Shown: piece by piece, positions 44,477 to 55,370 of the stretch | Numbering within the stretch: the first letter of the stretch is position 1 | How the letters are laid out: each line of letters begins with the position of its first letter | Assembly (NCBI RefSeq): GCF_000006565.2 | Contig: NC_031472.1 | Coordinates: forward strand, 959,227-1,023,226 | Direction: 5' to 3' | DNA from: Toxoplasma gondii ME49 | Taxonomy: Eukaryota > Apicomplexa > Conoidasida > Eucoccidiorida > Sarcocystidae | DNA length: 64,000 bases | Translations under genes and position numbers: made by a program | Notes under the pieces: generated by a model | The model's input: the letters and a program-made list of their open reading frames with translations, nothing else | Database searches by the model: none | Told to the model about the DNA's origin: nothing

Positions 44477-45719
44477 ATGAGTAGATTGCTCTTCCTACAG
44501 GTACTAAGATCTTCACTCGGCCTTGTGACTTTTTCTCGGATATCCACGTCAACTCACTCGCGACCATGCGGCCTCGCAGAAACTGAGCAGGGACGCGCAT
44601 GCGTCGGCTGGCGGCCACAGTGCGCGTTTTCTTTGTTCCGCAGGGGCTTCGCACGAGGCCGCCAGCCTGTAGGAACCGCAGCGTGTGACTTTGGCCGTTC
44701 TCTGTTGCCCTCTGTCGGTGATTTCAACGTCAAACGCAGCGGCTCGGTCTCAAGGTGGTCGACAGACCACGGAGCAAAGAGCGTCGAAGAGACGTCGATA
44801 AACGCAACGCGTCAGGTCGTCAGAAAACGGTGGTTGTCGCCTGTGAAGAAAAACAAGAGTGCACAACTTGACACTTTTTCGAGGGACCGCCGGTGAGTCT
44901 GAGCGGCGGGGGAGAAACCTGTAGGAGTGATCTTTGGCAGGTCGTGGTCGCTTTCGCTGGTGGCAACGAGATGACGACAGCGAGGCGGTGAAGAGATTCA
45001 GTTGCAAATCGGTCGGCACAGGTTTGTAGGCTGAGGTTGACGCTGTGAGTCTTGCTATGCGCCTCACACTCCTGGACTCGCGTCCGGTACATCGTTCCCA
45101 CCAGCCACGCATGCGTCATTTGCAGCTTTTTGCTGTCGAAACGACTCGGAAAAACCACCGAAAAACCCAAGTGGCGGTGCCTGCCTTACTGGAGGAGCGC
45201 AGAAGCCTGTGAGGTTCCAGTCTTTTAGGTAAATCCCGACGTTGGGGTAAGGAAAACCGTTTTGGCGTAACTCCTCTAGAGACACTGAGAGAGAAATGAC
45301 GCGGCGCTTTGAGCTTCCGGACACCTGAGCTCAGAGGCGGCAAACACTTTCGTCTTGACAGAACAGATGTAGAAGGAACAGACGCTTCGCTGTCCGGGGG
45401 CGGAGTGCAGGGAGGGCGACATACTGTAGGGGAGGGAGGAATGTGGAGAATAGAAGCAGACCGACGGCGCGCTTCCTTGTGGTGAAGATCTTGAGGCGTG
45501 AGGTACACGAGTTTTTTCAGTAAAGGCAGTCTACGAGGACGGACGTACCGAATGAGAAAAGTTCGCTTGTGTTTGCAAGGAAGGGAAGGAGAATGCTGGT
45601 TGAGAACCACACGGATATCCGCGAGGAGCGAAAAACTGAGGGGCGCGGGTCCAGAGCACGTCCGACGAATTCCAGCTAACTGCTCCTTCGTCAATTCTTT
45701 GTCCCACTGCAGCGATTAG
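44477..45719 (+). CDS. Probable mitochondrial protein, two exons, unrecognised
   Basis: Exon 1 is 44477-44892, opening with ATG and ending before a consensus GTGAGT donor in phase 2; exon 2 is 45521-45719, after a T-rich acceptor (GTTTTTTCAG), completing an Arg codon and ending at TAG. The product is about 204 residues. The N-terminus MSRLLFLQVLRSSLGLVTFS is hydrophobic, Ser/Arg-containing and free of acidic residues, typical of a mitochondrial presequence. The mature part is strongly basic (RQVVRKRWLSPVKKNKSAQ; KGSLRGRTYRMRKVRLCLQG). A small organelle RNA-binding or ribosome-associated protein would fit, but no family is recognised. The last exon might instead splice on to the segments at 45959 and 46859. 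Confidence 0.5.
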
Positions 45720-45958
45720 AAACTGCCGCAGCCTCATCGCGAATGGATCTACCGCCATGCATGTTCTGTGCTGCGGGTGCATGATGGGGTGAGGCATATC
45801 GTGCGGGTCCTCGTACGTGCATGCAGTGGAAAAGATTTCTTGGGACATACGAGGAAAACATGAAAAAAAAACCTGGCCTTCGCGTTCCTTGGCCTGCCCT
45901 CTGCTTTCGAAGGTTAACGTGAACAACGCAGTTTTTCGCTTCTCGCGCCACTCCACAG

Positions 45959-47089
45959 GCAGCCCCGCTAAAGAGTGCTGTAGCTACGAAAACTGTCAAA
46001 GAGTTTCAGCTGGAATCAGTTCTGCTTGTCCAACACACGCCGTGCAAAGCGACGCACATGCGTCAAGAGGAATTCGAGGGGAAAACACACAGTCACCTCT
46101 GCACAGAGTTCGATGATCTCGGATGTAGAAAGTCTCTATTCATTCGACCTGAGTTCTACCAATGGGTACACATAAGGTCGTCGAATTTAACGGTATGCTC
46201 CTAGATGTAGCGATATACAAGCTGTATACAGATGACTCCTTTACTCGAACTAAGAGTCAAGCGGGTATCGCCCGTACAAGGAGTAACTACGTCCATATGT
46301 GCATAGGCAAAAAAAGCTTCCATCCAGTACATAAACAGGTGTCAGGCCAACAAATAATCCGATCCGCGAATTCTGCGCAGACCAACTTTAGGAAGGAGAC
46401 ACAGCTCATGCTATGAATCTGTCCTTTCGACGGTGCCACGTGCTCGTGAATTGTCCATAAATTTATATCCGTCGCGAACAGCACGAAGGATCAGGGGCAG
46501 TCCGTCTGTAACATCCACAGCGAAGTCAAAAAGAGTCTCAGCGCATTCTCAGTAGTCTGCTGTTGAAATGTCTTCACGGGAATAGAACCAGATTGCGTTA
46601 ACAGCCTATTCAACTCTCGTGCACTTCTTGAGTGGAATTCAGCTAAAGTTTTCTCGAACTCTAGTTTTCGCTAGAGGCCTGAGTTGACACATGTCAGCCC
46701 CGGGTGGTAGCTCGCTGCCTATACGCAGACGGTTGACAGTGCTTCTCTCGATTTTCGCCCTAAGTGTACGGATTACAATGGATCTATTCGAACATTTTCG
46801 CAGTAACCGTACTAGTGTTGCAGATGAATGTAACGTTTAATTCAGGTTGCGTATTCAGGTACAGGAAACATCGAAACCGAAGCCGCTGGTATCTTGCGGC
46901 GTCTGCGCAACGAGATTTCAAATTGCTACAAACAAATGCTTCCCTTCTTTCTCCAGAAAAAATCGTTTTGAGAGGCTATTTCTGCTTCTGTCGTGCCCAC
47001 TCAGTTGTTTGTGTGCATCTGTCTCACAACACCAGCGACCACACCGTCGAGTTCTTGGTGCCTCATCGGGGCTGTGTCGAGTTCCTTAA
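45959..47089 (+). CDS. Two coding-like exons ending in a CxxC segment, gene incomplete
   Basis: Exon A, 45959-46192, follows CCACTCCACAG and ends before GTATGC; it is open for 78 codons in phase 0 (including KTVKEFQLESVLLVQHTPCK and LGCRKSLFIRPEFYQWVHIR). Exon B, 46859-47089, follows GTATTCAG and continues in phase 0 (VQETSKPKPLVSCGVCATRF, then IATNKCF) to a stop at 47089, unless it splices earlier, since its last third looks like UTR. The CGVC motif with a later Cys suggests half of a zinc site. Neither exon starts with a usable ATG, so they belong to a longer transcript, perhaps as the 3' part of the preceding gene. Confidence 0.4.
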
Positions 47090-48540
47090 AGCGGACAAGT
47101 AGCCGTACCGTGTACAACTTAGCACTCTCGCCGGATAACTTTTTCTTTGTTCGTTTTCCTGGCACCTTCACTCCTGAAGCGTTGGGGTGGGGAAAGCTTA
47201 GAAGGGCTCGGGGCTGTGTTACCAGCAAACGAGAGGGTAGCGCTTTTGCTTGCATTTCTGTTTATCGACTCGACCTATACAGTTATCCACGGCAGAGTCT
47301 TCGTACATCCACCTTCCTAAATGCAGGATCTGGAATGTTTCACCCTGTGTTACTCTAGACTTCACTTCACATGTGAGAGAAACGCGCGGATACGTAGACG
47401 CCTGTGTACGGCGTATTTCTGTGGTGTACGCGAGAAATAGTTCTCGTCGGTGTTCTCCTCTGTGCAGGTAAGCATAAGAAACAAAGCACTCCGGACAGAA
47501 AGAGTCACTTACGGTTCGTACAAAAACGTACACATGACGACATACACGCTTTCCCGTTTCCATGTCATCCGCTTTGCGTCGTGCGTATGTTTGTTTTTTC
47601 TGTGCATGCATGTATGACTGGTCCAGTTTCTCTTTTTAGAAGCCAGTTAAAGTGCGGCAGAAAGGAGTCACAAAATTCTCATCTAATTGCCTCGCTTTTT
47701 TTTGAAGGTAACGTAAAAATGAAGCACCATATTCTGTCTTCCGCTTGGTTCGCATGCATGTTTCTCTTTTCCAATTTTTCGTATACAAGCCGCCGCCCTC
47801 GAGCGTGGGCCAGCGCTCAGGTCGCCGCCGCTCCTCCTGAAGGCGTTGAGGCCGGAGCACACATGGATATTTGCAAGCGAAGAAATGCAAATGTCTCTCC
47901 TTGTGTTCCGGTGTTATGCGCGGAGAAAGACATTAGAGAGGAACAAAGTCAAGTTCTTTGTTTCTTGGACTTTCTGCGTTCTACAGTCCCCACAATTCCG
48001 GCAACCCTCCTCACTAAGTCTGTGCAACTTTCTCTCCGGTCCCCGTTCTGCGCTTCCCGTCGAGGTGTGAAGCGGTCTGAGAACCAGTCTCTTTGCGTTC
48101 TTCTTTCTTCCGCGGTTCGTTCTTTCGTTTCTGCTCCTGACTTCTCTGTACCTCTTCCTTCTGAGTACTTGTCACCACCTTTCTCTGCGCAAGAACGTCT
48201 CTTTTTCTCCCACCCCCTTTTCTCCAGAGGTTCCAAACAATATTTGCCTTCCTTTCGCCCTTGTCTTGTCGTTCGTTTCTTCCCTTCTTTCTTGGCTTTT
48301 CGCCTGCTTTTTTCATTTTCTGTGTTGATTTTTCTCGCGCTTTTCGCTGTCTCGTACTTTCTCGACTATTTCGGCGCTCCACCGAGGTAGAAGTTCGCCC
48401 TCAGTTCTCCCCTGCCCGGCGTCGACTCCATCGAGGAAAGGTCCAACAACCTTGCAGAAAGGGGGACTGCGTTTTCCCTGAACGGCTACGAAGCTTTCTG
48501 TCCAGGCTCCAATTCGTCTGACCGCCTTTCCCACAGAAAA
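47090..48540. other. Upstream region of SmF
   Basis: The plus strand is pyrimidine-rich, especially 48.0-48.4 kb, and produces a 328-codon Ser/Phe/Leu-rich open frame (47404-48390) that looks like UTR sequence. No other gene is seen. This is the likely SmF promoter and 5' UTR. Confidence 0.5.
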
Positions 48541-50374
48541 ATGGCGACGGTACGCTGTACGCAAACAACCAGACTGATCCCTGGGTGCACAGCCGAGTAT
48601 CCGATGTCCGAAAAAAAATGAACACTGTGCAGTGGGGTTTGTGCCTCTTGACTCCTGTGTTCCAGTGCGTTGTTTTGTGCGTCGCCGCTCGGTTTCCTTT
48701 ACCGATGTCTGTCTCTGTATTTCGTTTTTCCTCGTCTGCTCGCTGCTCTCCTGTGAACACTGTCCAAGTGTTCCGTTCGTCCACGTCCGCCAATCTTTTT
48801 CAGGAACTCTTGTCTCCTGGTGTCGCCCTCGAGCGCTCTTTGCAGGCGCTTCCTGTTCACCTTTCGACTAGCGTTCTCTCCGATGGTCAGTTGCTCTTTT
48901 CTCGTTTGTCGGCCTCTTACACAGTCGCACCCGCGTATCTGTCGTCGCCACACCTCGTCGACTGTTCCCTGCCTCCTTCCTCGCCTCTGTAAATGCCCTT
49001 CTTCACCTCCCTCCCTCTCGGTTCTCTCGGATGCAACTCCGTTCCATCACCCCTCCGTCTCCCCCTTCTCAACTCGCGTTTCCCCTGCATGCACGTTCCA
49101 GTTAACACAGTTTCTTTCGCGCGTCTCGACTTTGTTGCGGCCTAGCTCGGAACGGCAACTTCTGAGACGCTCCTTGTCTCTTCTTCTGCGCTTTTTGCTC
49201 TTTGTCTGCATGCAGTGACCCTCGACTGGGGTGCATATATCTGACTTTGCTTCTCTTCCCTTCCGGTTCATATTCACTTTCGACTCTACTGTCTTCTTCC
49301 TGACTCGCATCATCACTGAGATGCTGCCCGTCTCGCCCGGCACTGCTTCTCTCCTTTCTTCTTCTCGCTTCTTTTGCTTTCTTCTTGCGTCTCCTTTTTT
49401 TCTTTTTCGGCCTTCTTCGTCTCGTCTCTTCTCGCGTCTTCACACTCCTCTGACCGAGTGAAGGCGTGAGACGCAGTGCGTCTGTTTCCTTGTCCTGGCG
49501 GCGCTCGCGTCGCACTGCATTCTCGAAAGCGCGTCGACAGCGCGCTCTTGCGTTCGCGGTCTCGGTGCCTCATGAGGGCGCCCGCGCCTCTCGCGTGTCT
49601 TTCCCCCTCACGTAGCCTTGCTTCTGTCTTCACGATCTTGCCAAGTCTCTTGTTCTCTTCGCTGCTGCAGGTGACTCCAGTTAATCCTAAACCGTTCCTG
49701 ACGTCTTTGACAGGGCGGCAAGTCATGGTCAAGCTGAAGTGGGGAATCGAGTACAAAGGTGAGGAGACGCAATCGCGGGGAGTGAAGAGCCGAGGAAACG
49801 AGCGCAGAAGTCAAGCGAGGAGCGGTCCATTCATCCCAACTGGACTGTCACTACGCCGCATACATACAAGCAGTCACAGGGGAGGGGGGTGCTCTTGGAT
49901 GTCCCCCGTCACACTCTCTCTGTGCTTCCGATGTCACATCAGACTTGAAGACAGGCGTTTTCGTTGAAAGTCGATGAACGGTGGGCGCAAATGCGCTGCC
50001 GTGTCCTCCGGCCTGACCCCGCATGCAGATAAAAGAAATCGTAGTTCCATCGTGCATTGATTCTGAGAGTGACGTCAGTATTCATAAATTTTTATCTCGC
50101 ATTTATTCCGGAGGACGAACATGAGCTACAGCGCTCCATCATGTCACGAAGCCTATGGGGGCGCACAGCATGTTGGACGTCCCTCCGTGTTCTCTGCGCC
50201 GTTTTAGGCTACCTCAAGTCCTTCGACGAGTACATGAACTTGCAGCTGCAAAACACCGAAGAGTGGGTCGACGGCAGCTTCAAGGGTCACTTGGGAGAAG
50301 TCCTTCTCCGATGCAACAATGTTCTCTACCTCCGCCAAGTGAAGGGAGAAGATGAAGAAGACGAAGAAGCCTGA
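48541..50374 (+). CDS. SmF: Small nuclear ribonucleoprotein F (Sm protein F)
   Basis: SmF is one of seven Sm proteins forming the ring on the Sm site of U1, U2, U4 and U5 snRNAs, needed for snRNP assembly and splicing in the nucleus. Exons are 48541-48549 (only M-A-T), 49671-49758 and 50208-50374; introns are phase 0 and phase 1, and the product is 87 residues against 86 in human. Sm1 is seen in [27 protein letters not shown] and [19 protein letters not shown]; Sm2 is [19 protein letters not shown], with the RCNNV RNA-binding loop intact. The tail is acidic (GEDEEDEEA), as in the family. The start is set by CAGAAAAATGG, a close match to the Toxoplasma initiation context. The first intron, 1,121 nt, is longer than the whole coding sequence. 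Confidence 0.95.
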
Positions 50375-51659
50375 CAGCAGGACGGAACGGGACATGCAGG
50401 GAGGCGGCGCACCGCGAAAAACGGCCTTCTCTTTCTCCCCCCGTTTCTGCAGCGTCTGCCTGTGTGGCAGTCTGAGGACCACAACGGGATAGGCGCGCCT
50501 GTTTCAGGAGGCGGAAGAGCGGGGATGGACTGAAGACTGAAGCTTTGAGTTTTCTGGCTGGAGGCGCGCATCAGGCCCGCAGCCTCAAATTGCAGCGTTG
50601 TGCGGACGAAAGCGATTGATCAGTCTCGGCTGTCGGAGGGGCATTTTTAGTTTGGGGACAAAGAGAGCCTTCTCGGCATGTCTTGACGAAGTATGGTGGG
50701 CAGACGAGCGAAATGTGTGGTGTTTTGACGTAGAAAGTTGCATGGACAGTTCGAGGGTCTCAAAGTGGAGAGAAACGAGAAAAAGCTACATTTTTAAAGG
50801 AGCACAGCCTCTTGCTGACAGACACGTCTGTGTCGATCTCCTCGCTGGAGTCTTGCCCTTCCTCCGCGAGAAACGTTTCCAGCGTCTTTCGCTACCTTGG
50901 GTTCCAGATTCGCTTCTCCAGCTGCGTTATAAACGGTAACAAATACATCACGCTTTCAGATAGGCTGGGACAGAATACTAAAACTCTAATTCATTAACTG
51001 AATCATATATTTCCCGGTGTCTTGGCTTGCCCAAAAGACGCCCCCTTCTCGACGTTTCCTTTTTCTCTCTCGTGTGTCTGTGCCTTTCGCGCCACACGGG
51101 ACAGCACAGAAGGACGCTGGAACGAAATTGCCGCGTCTGAGAAACATGGTGCTTTTCTTAGGTGAGCTGGTCCTACGACACTGAGACTATGAAACACATC
51201 CACATCGGTCATGTTCTACGCGCAGCATAGCTATTATTGCTATTACTCGGATTAGCAGCGGGAGATCACTACGACTCTGGCAGGGCACCTGCTCTTCATC
51301 AGTCTGTCTCTGATCTTTTCTTCTTTCCTCACTGGACCTCGCTTGCCTCTTGCTTTGTCAGCACTCACGCGTCCTCTTGTTCTCACTTCAAATTTTCCGT
51401 CTTTTCCTTTTTACGTACTCGGTGGCTGCGCATGCACCCAAAATGCGTGGGTTAGGACAAAGGAAGGCGCGCTTCTCTCCGGCCTTCCGCATGAATTCAG
51501 AGTCCAGGATTACCTGGCGCTTGACGATTCTCTCCCAGCTTTGGAGGAAACTGCAGATTAAAATGAGCACCGGCAAACTCTCGTGATTTGACAGATTCAG
51601 TTCAGATCAAACGATTCCCTTTTCCATCCTTTAAGTGGGCCAAATATTACAGTGTTCGC
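50375..51659. other. Intergenic region after SmF
   Basis: This holds the 3' flank of SmF and upstream DNA of the next candidate. Fragments such as 51470-51560 (ending RVQDYLALDDSLPALEETAD, then stop) look partly coding but have no usable donor and were not joined to any gene. Confidence 0.4.
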
Positions 51660-53164
51660 ATGCTAACTAGTCTAAGACATACCGCTCGCTACTCTCGGCT
51701 TGGACGCCTGAGAGCGACAGGCGCCCCAGGTGACGATGCATGCAGACTTTCGTTTTCCGGGAAACATCAAAACGAAGAAAGAAGAGGACGTAGCGAAGAG
51801 GAAAGCTACTTCATCTTGGTAAAGTTTCGTTTCTTTGTAGAGAGCTGTGCAGTGGTTTCAGCAAGTCGCCGTTATTTCCAAGGAACTATGGGTACACGGC
51901 GGTAGAGCTCGTTTCTTCACGTCGAGTGAAACAAGGGTCTGAGGAACGACCTTCACTGTGGGTCGAATGGTTCTCTTTCGACCAAGCGCCACGAGCCAGC
52001 ATTCGCGTAAATTGAGACGCTAAGCACGCGCCTCCGCACACACAAAGTGTCTGAAGTTTAGGATCTGCAGGTGTGAACGGGTCCTCGGGGACCCCGACAG
52101 GTCCTACAGTGGTCGTGACGGACGCTGCCGAACAACAGAATCTTGTTCGTTTTATACTTTTGATGATGCGCTTGGGTGCTGTACCTGCATTGAAGGCCGT
52201 GACAAGGAAACCGGATCGCGGTCGTTCGGAAAACGACGCTTTTCTAGAGCACAACATCTTGTTTTCTTCCTCACTGACACGTCGGAAAACCCATGGGGCT
52301 GCTGCAACGGCTCCGATAAAACCGCGGGATAAGCGCGACACTTCGCGGACTTCCTTCCATCCACTTTTTCTTTCTCCCTCCCCAAACACCCCGTCTTCTG
52401 TATGTGCTGTCGCCTGATCGCTTCCCCCCACTAGACAGCATGGTGCAGATGAGTTCAACCTTCTGGCGCCTTCGAAAATTCTGTTTACCAAGGTACCCTG
52501 CGCCATCAGAAGAGTGGGGCAAAAGGAGCGTTTCTCTGTTATGGAACCCCCGACGCGGAAATCCGACTGGACCCTTCGGTGGTCCGAAAAAGTCACAGCC
52601 CCAGCTCACGAACGGACACGGTGTACACAGTCGCCCTGAGCAGGTCAGGCAGGAGAAGAGAAATCTCTCCTGAGTAATTCGTTCAACTTTCTTTTTCAAA
52701 AGCAGGCAAGCACGAGAGCGGAAACCCTCGCCACGCTCGTCAGCCTGTTGTCCAGAGAAACCCCAGGGCCTCTGATTTCACTCGACCTGCCCTCTGCTCA
52801 AGTTTACGTAAACATGCACAGGAGAACTCTGACACTGGAGTTTCCCATACATGCATGTCTGCTTCGCTGGGTCGCGAACGAAGTCAACGTTGAGCCTCGA
52901 AATTACTCTCTAAAAACGTTACTGAGTGATGGCACAGATGCGACAGTGAACGTATTCATCTGTGTACGGTTTCTGCCTCCTGGACTCCGCAGCCCAAGTT
53001 ACGGAGTCTTTAATTCGCCTGTGGAGCCGTTTCTCGTCAATACTCAACTCGAGAAAGCGGGGTATAGTTCGGGAAGTAGTAGTCGTAATGGAGGCGGTTT
53101 CGGCGATGCATGTGGTGCACCAGAGGCAGAGTCCAGCCTTCAAAGTCCGGATCGTGTTGTCTGA
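51660..53164 (+). CDS. Unrecognised protein with mitochondrial-type N-terminus, four exons
   Basis: Proposed exons: 51660-51729 (ATG; donor GTGACG, phase 1), 52071-52198, 52439-52492 (18 codons) and 52706-53164 (stop TGA); the last two junctions are phase 0. Exon 2 could also start at 52062. The product is about 236 residues. The start, MLTSLRHTARYSRLGRLRAT, is basic and free of acidic residues, like a presequence. Then come a Gly/Ser/Thr linker, a helix (TDAAEQQNLVRFILLMMRLG), FNLLAPSKILFTK, a second helix (TRAETLATLVSLLSRETPGP) and a beta-like stretch (QVYVNMHRRTLTLEFPIHAC). The C-terminal 50 residues are Ser/Gly-rich. I do not recognise a family. Exon 2 is also open in another, Cys-rich frame, which lowers confidence there; exon 4 is the firmest. 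Confidence 0.5.
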
Positions 53165-55370
53165 AGAGAGGAGGAAAAGAAATACAGACTCACATGTGTG
53201 TGTGTGGGTTGGCGAAAAGCCCCATGCACACTGTGAAAAACGCGGGGAAGTCAAAAAAGGCACACAGACTCGTCTCGCGTTCCTTCTTTGGAACGAAGAG
53301 TTTGACGGCTCGCTGCCAGTTGCGGCCAGGGTCGCAAGTCGGATCCAGAACTCAGGATAACACCACCGACACCAAGAAGAGCACACCGAAGGCCTCCAAG
53401 TCACAAAACTGCAGCCTAAGGATTTAGAACCATCGAGGCAGGACTTGCTGTAGGGTGCCCTGCCTGCCCACGCCTCGCCACATTCACAGCAGATCCTATT
53501 TAAAGTGACAAACACCCCGAACCGTGAGGAGCCGGAAGGCGCCGGTTCGATTGATCACACGCGTATGGCGAATGAAGTAAAATCAACCTAGGTAAGAAAC
53601 CCATGCCGCGGCACATCGAAGACAACCGGCTAACCGAAAAAGACTCGAAACTGGAGAGAAACAGGAGAATACCACGCCAGGGCCCCCGAGGGCCAGCATG
53701 GAGAGAGGCAGAAGAGTGCTAGCGGGGCGGCAGAGAGACAGGGAAAGCGCGAGCTCTCTCGTGAAGAAGAAAGGCAAGGCGAGAGGAACAACGGATTGCT
53801 AGGCGGAAAGAAGATCAACTGAACAATACAAAACAACACCCGGTTCTCGCCCACCGCAGAAAGACCGGGCACACCCGTTAAATTGCTACGAGGTGGACCA
53901 CTGATGTACGCCATGAAGGTCTTTGCTTACCAGATCTAAGTTTCACTGTTTTAGCAGAGCGCAGCCAACGCGAGGCACACTATCGAAATTGCACCAAGTG
54001 AAAAATTGGGATCACCGAAGATCACACAAGGTTCCCGAATGCCATGTTTCACAAACAAGACGCACGTGACGAAGGTGAGCACTGTCTAGATGAAAACTCT
54101 TTAGAGTGCCTGCATTCCGCTTTCGAAACGGAACGAGGCATCCCAAGCTGCGCAACGAGACGATGCATGTGCTACTCACCTTCGGTCCTTCAAAATGTAG
54201 TATCTCTGCATGCGAATGTACTCCAGACGGGTACGTTTTCGTCTGCAAAGAAACAAAAAAACCGGAGCTGCAAAGAAAGGTGTGAATCCTCAAGTCGCTG
54301 CAAGACCCAGCCGACGCGCTGACAATCGCATTGCGTCCCAGGATGGCATTTCTCAAAATGGCAACGCGAGGTGGATAATACGTTCTCACAATCGAACCTG
54401 GAACCCACAGAACGAAAATCACTGAATGACGGTGTCCCTGGAATTCCGGATTTCCTTTACGAATTCCACGAGATCTTAACAGACCTGGACCTCGGCTATT
54501 GCGGTGCTTCTGCGATCGCTGTTTCACCTCTGACGTCTCGTTTATCTGCATGCGCCAATTCTGGAGAGTTGCCATGCTGGCATGCGCCACCTCAGAGACA
54601 CAACACCATCCTTCGCCTGCCTTGGTTTTCTGAGTCTCCCGTCTACTCGTCATCCTGCTCCTTCCTGGACACTTGCTCTCGCTGTCTGCCGTTCCAGTTC
54701 TCCGCTCTGTGCTCAGATTAGTCTATCTGTGAAGCCTTCGCTTCCGCGTATCCCTATGTTGTTCTCGCTAGCTCCTTGCCCCTTCCTTCTTTCCTTTACT
54801 CGAGTACGGCTGCTGTTTCCTTCTCTTGAGTCCTCCCGTCGCCGTCACGGCTTCAGCTTGTTTCCTTGGGTGAGAGGCAGACAACACAGCTCTTCACGAC
54901 TGCTGCTAACCGCCGTCCCAATGGACTGCTTAGGAGAGAGGAAAACGCAGCGGACTTCAATATCCCAGTTTTGCATTTATTCGATGTTAACAGGTCTCCC
55001 TCTCCCCTCTCCTGGTGTCTCTGTGGAGGCTCACTTCATCTTCATCCATTGCCAGTATTCGCAATTGCCCACTTTGAGACCCATCGCCTGGGTGATGCGC
55101 TCCTGAAGTTTCACTGACACAAAACGCAGCCAAGACAGAGCAGAAAGTCGATAACGCAACGTCGTGACCGAAGGGTGATCCGACTCTTCCCATGTCGTTT
55201 ATTCGGAATTCATGAGAGAAAGGACCTCTGCACATGAGGCTCGAGGTGGCTTGGCTGTTAGACCCAGCTGGTCGTCCACGTCGCGTAACTGGAGTAACAC
55301 AATCTGTAGCTTATGCGGCACTTCAGCGCATGCAGGGGTTCGAAAACAAACGCAACCGTCAGCGAGCGGT
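53165..55370. other. Intergenic region with one orphan minus-strand exon
   Basis: No complete gene could be built here. Apart from the exon at 54180-54242, frames on both strands around 54.3-54.65 kb are open and mildly protein-like (plus: PDFLYEFHEILTDLDLGYCG; minus: KQRSQKHRNSRGPGLLRSRG), and cannot both be coding. The rest shows nothing. Confidence 0.4.
54180..54242 (-). CDS. Orphan 63-nt exon, basic helical peptide
   Basis: On the minus strand a strong acceptor (TTTTTTTGTTTCTTTGCAG) is followed by 63 nt and a perfect GTGAGT donor. With one base carried in from the previous exon it reads RKRTRLEYIRMQRYYILKDR and leaves two bases. Donor, acceptor and residue pattern all support a real exon, but neither neighbour could be placed. 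It may be part of a separate small gene or of the 3' end of the RAP-like gene upstream. Confidence 0.45.

Noticed and set aside
47404..48390. 328-codon plus-strand frame
   Set aside because: It is caused by a long pyrimidine-rich 5' UTR-like tract upstream of SmF; Ser/Phe/Leu composition is typical of such tracts.
51886..52596. 236-codon minus-strand frame
   Set aside because: It is antisense to the proposed plus-strand exons, whose donor/acceptor phases agree; no splice-supported minus model was found.
53530..53560. GGTTCGAT word resembling a tRNA T-loop
   Set aside because: No matching A box, acceptor stem or anticodon arm could be folded around it.
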